Shown in pieces: positions 5,400 through 8,388 of a DNA stretch of 8,388 nt. The stretch covers positions 1-8,388 of the forward strand of contig JBBQOS010000035.1 of NCBI GenBank assembly GCA_038331135.1, given 5' to 3'. Numbering within the stretch: position 1 is the stretch's first letter; each line of letters starts with the position of its first letter. The DNA is from UBA9337 sp038331135 (GTDB lineage: Bacteria; Patescibacteriota; Minisyncoccia; Moranbacterales; UBA9337). The notes beneath the pieces are model-generated. The model searched no databases. It was not told the DNA's origin and saw only the letters and a program-made list of their open reading frames with translations. The position numbers and the translations under genes were made by a program.

Positions 5400-6410
5400 T
5401 TAACTTTTTTTCTTTTCCAAAAGCTTCTTCACCTCTTTGTCAAAATCGGAAACATAATTTCTATCTTGCTTGACGCGATATTTTTCATATTCCCCCATGG
5501 CCAACTCTTCCGCCACGGCGTGACTAACTTTTCCCGCGTTAGATAGGATTTCATATTCACTGAATTTTAAAAAGGCATTTAATTTCTTAATCCAGTCGCT
5601 CATAGTCATTGCTCGCCTCCTAGCTGCTTGCATCTCGGCATAATCAAGGTACATATTACCGATGCGATTCAAGTGTTCCAGCTCTTTTTTGTCTAAATAA
5701 TTTTTAGCAACAACCACATCACTGGCCATAATTTTGCCTTCTGGAGATTTGCGCCAAGAAGTTAGGCCCATTTTCTCCTTTTTGTTATTCACTCTTTCAA
5801 TAACTATTTCCGCCGCAGTTTTCCTGGTAATAGCAAAGTGAAGCTTGTTTTGCACGGTGGCGAAAAATTCTTTACTCTCGTAGGCTTTGGATGAATAGTC
5901 GATTGCCGTGGCATATATATCCGTGATTTTTTGATAAATCATTCGCTCGCTTGTACGGATATCTTTGATTTCTTCATACAATTCATCAAAATATCTCGCG
6001 CTAAATCTTGATCCATATTTCATACGATCGCTGTCCAAGGCGTAGCCTTTGTGAATATAACTTTTCAATATTCCAGTTGCCCACTTACGAAATTGGGTGC
6101 CACGTTCAGAATTAACCCTGTAACCGACCGCGATGATTGCTTCCAGAGAATAAACCTTTGTCTTGTATCCTTTTCCGTCCGAGGCAGTTATTAAGAAATC
6201 CTTAATAACTGAATCTGCCACTATTTCACTTTTTTCAAGCAGATTTTTCAAATGCATATTGATATTCGGCACGGTAGTGTCAAAAAGCTCTGCCATTCTT
6301 TTTTGTGGTAGCCAAACATTTTCTTCGGCGTAAAGCACTTCAATATTTGCCGAACCATCTGGCGTTTCATAAAAAGCTATTTGGTTATCAGGAATTTTTT
6401 TCTTGTTCAT
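5400..6410 (-). CDS. rhuM: RhuM-family protein
   Basis: Member of the RhuM family, named after a Salmonella pathogenicity-island protein. The molecular function is unknown; members are common on mobile islands and near restriction systems. The 336-aa product fits the family length. Recognisable blocks: IEVLYAEENVWLPQKRMAEL with a helix-turn-helix-like segment (about 32-60), DFLITASDGKGYKTKVYSLE, AIIAVGYRVNSERGTQFRKW (about 91-110), FFATVQNKLHFAITRKTAAE, then VVVAKNYLDKKELEHLNRIG, MYLDYAEMQAARRRAMTM and NAGKVSHAVAEELAMGEYEK. I chose the ATG at 6410: the frame stays open to a TTG at 6497, but that stretch holds the probable promoter and a palindrome and lacks family similarity. No clear Shine-Dalgarno. 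The gene is bracketed by direct repeats and looks less AT-rich than the ribosomal genes, suggesting transfer. Confidence 0.88.
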   Translation of the reverse strand: MNKKKIPDNQIAFYETPDGSANIEVLYAEENVWLPQKRMAELFDTTVPNINMHLKNLLEKSEIVADSVIKDFLITASDGKGYKTKVYSLEAIIAVGYRVNSERGTQFRKWATGILKSYIHKGYALDSDRMKYGSRFSARYFDELYEEIKDIRTSERMIYQKITDIYATAIDYSSKAYESKEFFATVQNKLHFAITRKTAAEIVIERVNNKKEKMGLTSWRKSPEGKIMASDVVVAKNYLDKKELEHLNRIGNMYLDYAEMQAARRRAMTMSDWIKKLNAFLKFSEYEILSNAGKVSHAVAEELAMGEYEKYRVKQDRNYVSDFDKEVKKLLEKKKS

Positions 6411-6444
6411 AATCCAAGTTATTATAAATTTTTTTATTTTTACC

Positions 6445-6476
6445 GATAATTTATCACTTATAAGTATTATATTATC
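6445..6476. promoter_or_regulatory. Palindromic candidate operator before rhuM
   Basis: A 32-bp imperfect palindrome: the perfect core ACTTATAAGT (6456-6465) flanked by 11-bp arms matching at 8 positions, with outer ends GATAAT and ATTATC. It lies 35-66 bp upstream of the rhuM ATG and overlaps the probable -10 region, which suits repressor binding. RhuM itself, with its HTH-like segment, or another regulator could bind (inference). Confidence 0.4.
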
Positions 6477-6497
6477 AGGTAATATGCTACTTATCAA
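6466..6497 (-). promoter_or_regulatory. Probable rhuM promoter
   Basis: On the minus strand TTGATA (6492-6497) is followed after 17 bp by TAATAT (6469-6474), or after 20 bp by a perfect TATAAT (6466-6471). Either would start transcription about 45-55 nt upstream of the ATG at 6410. This argues against translation starting at the TTG at 6497, which would lie in the -35 box. Confidence 0.4.
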
Positions 6498-6554
6498 TCA
6501 TAATTAAAATAATTTAAAAAAAACTATCACCTTAATTTAAGACTCAATCTTAAA

Positions 6555-6638
6555 TTATTCCAATAAATATCCCGCCATCTCTTTCTTATCTTTAAAATAA
6601 TCGCCGGTTTTATCCATAAAATCTTGATATTCTTTTCC
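6555..6638 (-). pseudogene. Gene remnant B (C-terminal fragment of unknown protein)
   Basis: A 27-residue frame, GKEYQDFMDKTGDYFKDKKE followed by MAGYLLE and a TAA stop. It runs from the edge of direct repeat copy 2 and has no start signal of its own. Its composition is that of a real soluble protein end rather than of random AT-rich DNA. Placed after remnant A (6790-6885) it would read ...MIEAFYK-GKEYQDF..., which suggests one gene interrupted by the repeat. I do not recognise the family. Confidence 0.45.
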
Positions 6639-6639
6639 C

Positions 6640-6787
6640 TCTCCCCAACCCTCTCCCGAGTACAGGCGAGGTGGCTTGAGGGCAATCTCTTTGTCGCAAA
6701 GTTTTCCTTTCCTCTTTCCCATATAATCAAGATAACTCGAGTCTCACTAGGCTCTAAGAGCCCTTTTGAGTTTGGGCTCTTAGAGCC
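6640..6787. repeat. 148-bp direct repeat, copy 2 (upstream of rhuM)
   Basis: Partner of 5220-5367 (8 mismatches, no gaps; start-to-start distance 1420 bp). Its hairpin is better preserved: GGCTCTAAGAGCCC (6750-6763) pairs perfectly with GGGCTCTTAGAGCC (6774-6787). It lies between two protein remnants and begins 2 bp past the stop of remnant A. The long open frame across it (6527-6730, minus) is a by-product of its composition. Confidence 0.9.
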
Positions 6788-6789
6788 CT

Positions 6790-6885
6790 TTATTTATAAA
6801 AGGCTTCTATCATCGTTTCGAAATCCACCGAGGAAAAACCGGCAAAACGCTCGTCATCAAATAGAATCGTGTAAAATATTTTTTT
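6790..6885 (-). pseudogene. Gene remnant A (fragment of unknown protein)
   Basis: A 31-residue frame ending in TAA: KKIFYTILFDDERFAGFSSV followed by DFETMIEAFYK. It has protein-like alternation of hydrophobic and acidic residues. The frame can be read upstream through the hairpin at 6885-6914 without a stop but loses any protein-like character there. The stop abuts the direct repeat. It is probably part of the same broken gene as remnant B. Family not recognised. Confidence 0.45.
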
Positions 6886-6914
6886 CCGCCAAAGGCTGAT
6901 CCGCCTTTGGCGGA
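6885..6914. repeat. Strong 12-bp-stem hairpin between gene remnants
   Basis: Perfect inverted repeat TCCGCCAAAGGC (6885-6896) and GCCTTTGGCGGA (6903-6914) with the 6-nt loop TGATCC. It is far more GC-rich than its surroundings and resembles a dispersed palindromic element. T-runs border both sides on the plus strand (6879-6885 and 6917-6921), so it could terminate plus-strand transcription, but no plus-strand gene precedes it. It marks the junction between the secreted-protein remnant and remnant A. Confidence 0.75.
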
Positions 6915-6916
6915 CA

Positions 6917-7243
6917 TTTTTCACCTCCTCCACTTGAACCGAAAGTTAAGGGATAGCCTGAAACATTTACTGTTTCAGCGGAATCAAGAATATACAAATA
7001 CTGAGGAGAATTATCTGCGAAACTTCCTTGGTTAACTTTTACTCCAATAGTGGTTGAGTTCCAAGTTGTCTGTAGGATCTGGGGCTCACAGTGATTAGCC
7101 TATGCTTTGTTGGAATTGTTGCAGATCTCCACTCTTGCGCGGATATTGTCCACATAGATTTCACCCCAGTCCATAGTAGGACATGGATTTATTTCCTTAT
7201 GCAATTTATATATCCCTTTATAATACTTATATTTTAGGTTTTC
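6917..7243 (-). pseudogene. Decayed C-terminal domain of a secreted/surface protein
   Basis: One frame reads INPCPTMDWGEIYVDNIRAR, then VEICNNSNKA, an in-frame TAG (7100-7102), then ANHCEPQILQTTWNSTTIGV, KVNQGSFADNSPQYLYILDS and ends NVSGYPLTFGSSGGG. The pattern (cysteine before a polar stretch, CEPQI, TIGVKVNQGSF, YLYILDS, GYPLTFG) matches, to my knowledge, a beta-sandwich-like domain repeated in secreted CPR proteins. In relatives a Trp is common at the TAG position, so TGG-to-TAG is the simplest cause. No start codon or Shine-Dalgarno fits. It shares the frame of the beta-helix gene upstream but is separated by TAA and TGA stops (7256-7258, 7244-7246). Its 3' side ends at the hairpin at 6885-6914. 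Confidence 0.6.
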
Positions 7244-7255
7244 TCAAGGTTTGCT

Positions 7256-8388
7256 TTATTCAAACTTGATATCTCCTTCCATTTTAATTTGAGTGCCTTC
7301 CATTTTTATTTTTTGCGATGCGAGGTTTTCACAAGCGCCGATCGACCAAGGATTGGGCAAAGCAGGTCGAGCTTTGCCACGGATGTCATTAAAGAAAGAT
7401 AAATTAGCATCCGCAGAAAGATTCAATCCCGCCCCCTTGGCGGCAGTGTCATCTGAACTTAAACAGAAATTATTATTGGCTGCATCTAAGAATTTAACTG
7501 TAGCATTGCGATAATAGGTTCCCAAGTTTGGAGCTGTATTATCTTTAGATAAATTATTAGTCGTGCCTGCATCTACTTCTCCATAAAAAAAATCATAGTC
7601 GAGAACGTTATTGTAAGAGATATTATTTTTGTAAACAAAATTACCTTGAGCACCATTTGAACCATTCCCGATGCCCCAGATTGTGTTATTTAAAGCTGTA
7701 TTATTGGAGACAAACAAGGATCCATAATTATTATAAGGACTATCTGTATGAATCCCATATCCAAATCCGATAACTATATTATTATAAACATAGCTAGTTT
7801 TATTTGTACTTGTATCACCCGAAAAATTTGTTTGTATTCCACAAGCATAGGAGTTTGCTGAGCCACTAGTATTGATAAGAAAATTATTTTTGATTGTTAC
7901 TTTGTTCTCTGCATTTGCCGTGGTTGTTATTCCACTTGAGTTTAAGAAAAGAATTTCTATATATAGACCATCAATCTCAATGTTATTACCTACCGAATCA
8001 ATCATCGTTCCCCAACTTCCACCTTTAAAAAGTTTATAATATAATCCACCAATATTCCCACTATGCCTCTGGCTAATATTACTTTCCGTTGCTGTATCAT
8101 TCGGCGTATAAACTTTAATATAGTTACTGGCTCCAGTAGTGTATCCATCAATTGTCACTGCTGTCGTATCTGCTCCAGTGTCATAGTAACAAGGGATATT
8201 AAGTTGATAATTTCCAGTGACGAGATCGGAAGTATTGAGATGATTAGCATCGGTCGCTCCAGCTTCAGCGCTGGCAAGAGAAGTATATTCGCGAGTGATA
8301 GAAGTTACGGTCGCTCCAGTAACGTTACTTGGTACGTTACCAACGGCGGTGATGAGATTCCAAACACTGGTAGAAGTTTTACCAGAAA
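7256..8388 (-). CDS. Secreted parallel beta-helix repeat protein, N-terminus beyond window
   Basis: The frame is open from the right edge (first full codon at 8386) to a TAA at 7256-7258, giving 376 visible residues; the GTG at 8158 is internal. The N-terminal visible part includes REYTSLASAEAGATDANHLN and GNYQLNIPCYYDTGADTTAV, a segment typical of large surface proteins. Then come right-handed beta-helix rungs rich in Asn, Gly and Ile: NNIEIDGLYIEI, NKVTIKNNFLINTSGS, SYVYNNIVIGFGYGIHTD, SLFVSNNTALNNTIWGIG and NFVYKNNISYNN. The closing motif NPWSIGACE is followed by a short tail with the repeat IKMEG (KIKMEGTQIKMEGDIKFE). Such folds bind or cleave polysaccharides or act as adhesins; no catalytic residues can be assigned here. 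Export is inferred, since the signal peptide is outside the window. Confidence 0.85.
   Translation of the reverse strand, partial: SGKTSTSVWNLITAVGNVPSNVTGATVTSITREYTSLASAEAGATDANHLNTSDLVTGNYQLNIPCYYDTGADTTAVTIDGYTTGASNYIKVYTPNDTATESNISQRHSGNIGGLYYKLFKGGSWGTMIDSVGNNIEIDGLYIEILFLNSSGITTTANAENKVTIKNNFLINTSGSANSYACGIQTNFSGDTSTNKTSYVYNNIVIGFGYGIHTDSPYNNYGSLFVSNNTALNNTIWGIGNGSNGAQGNFVYKNNISYNNVLDYDFFYGEVDAGTTNNLSKDNTAPNLGTYYRNATVKFLDAANNNFCLSSDDTAAKGAGLNLSADANLSFFNDIRGKARPALPNPWSIGACENLASQKIKMEGTQIKMEGDIKFE

Noticed and set aside
6411..6497. Longer rhuM starting at TTG 6497
   Set aside because: The extra 29 residues overlap the probable promoter and palindrome and do not resemble the family N-terminus; ATG at 6410 fits better.
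6527..6730. 67-aa minus-strand open frame across repeat copy 2
   Set aside because: It runs through the dispersed repeat and the region of remnant B in another frame; the protein-like reading is in the third frame. No start signal.
5220..6787. Composite transposon or insertion sequence
   Set aside because: No transposase frame, no terminal inverted repeats on the 148-bp units and no clear target duplication.
6624..6899. 91-aa plus-strand open frame
   Set aside because: Antisense to the repeat and to remnant A; composition reflects the repeat, no recognisable motif or ribosome-binding site.
7100..7102. Stop-codon reassignment (TAG or TGA recoding)
   Set aside because: infA, rplQ and rplM end naturally in TAG, and no in-frame TGA interrupts any conserved gene, so the standard bacterial code is sufficient.
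8156..8158. GTG as the start of the beta-helix gene
   Set aside because: The frame continues upstream to the window edge with typical secreted-protein sequence, so this codon is an internal valine.

Overview
The window reads as a low-GC bacterial chromosome, most likely a Patescibacteria/CPR lineage (Parcubacteria-like). This is an inference from the small and extended ribosomal proteins, the lack of Shine-Dalgarno sequences, AT-rich intergenic repeats, a secreted parallel beta-helix protein and a repeated C-terminal domain that I associate with that group. Every gene I can support lies on the minus strand, so the biological order runs from the right end of the window to the left.

Region 1 (1-4969) is the distal half of the large ribosomal-protein/transcription operon. 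In transcription order it holds infA, rpmJ, rpsM, rpsK, rpsD, rpoA, rplQ, rplM and rpsI (cut by the left edge). The order is canonical. The spacing is not: most junctions carry 110-180 bp AT-rich spacers made of two recurring repeat families plus several inverted repeats. A good promoter (-35 TTGACA, extended -10 TGCTATTAT) sits about 145-170 bp upstream of infA and is followed by a leader that can fold into nested hairpins. secY, adk and map, the usual neighbours upstream of infA, are absent.

Region 2 (about 5150-6890) is a small accessory island. An intact RhuM-family gene (336 aa) is bracketed by two direct repeats of about 148 bp (5220-5367 and 6640-6787, 8 mismatches), each ending in a nested-palindrome hairpin. 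Two short protein remnants abut the right-hand copy and read as if one gene was split by the repeat. A 32-bp imperfect palindrome overlaps the probable rhuM promoter.

Region 3 (about 6885-8388) holds a strong 12-bp-stem hairpin, a decayed C-terminal piece of a secreted protein with an in-frame TAG, and the C-terminal 376 residues of a secreted parallel beta-helix protein that continues beyond the right edge.

Together, a conserved translation/transcription operon sits directly downstream of a fast-changing patch of repeats, gene debris, a RhuM gene and cell-surface protein genes. I see no complete new multi-gene system. The most unusual structures are the repeat-bracketed rhuM unit and the repeat-built spacers inside the ribosomal operon. 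No tRNA, rRNA, CRISPR array or recognisable transposase is present.
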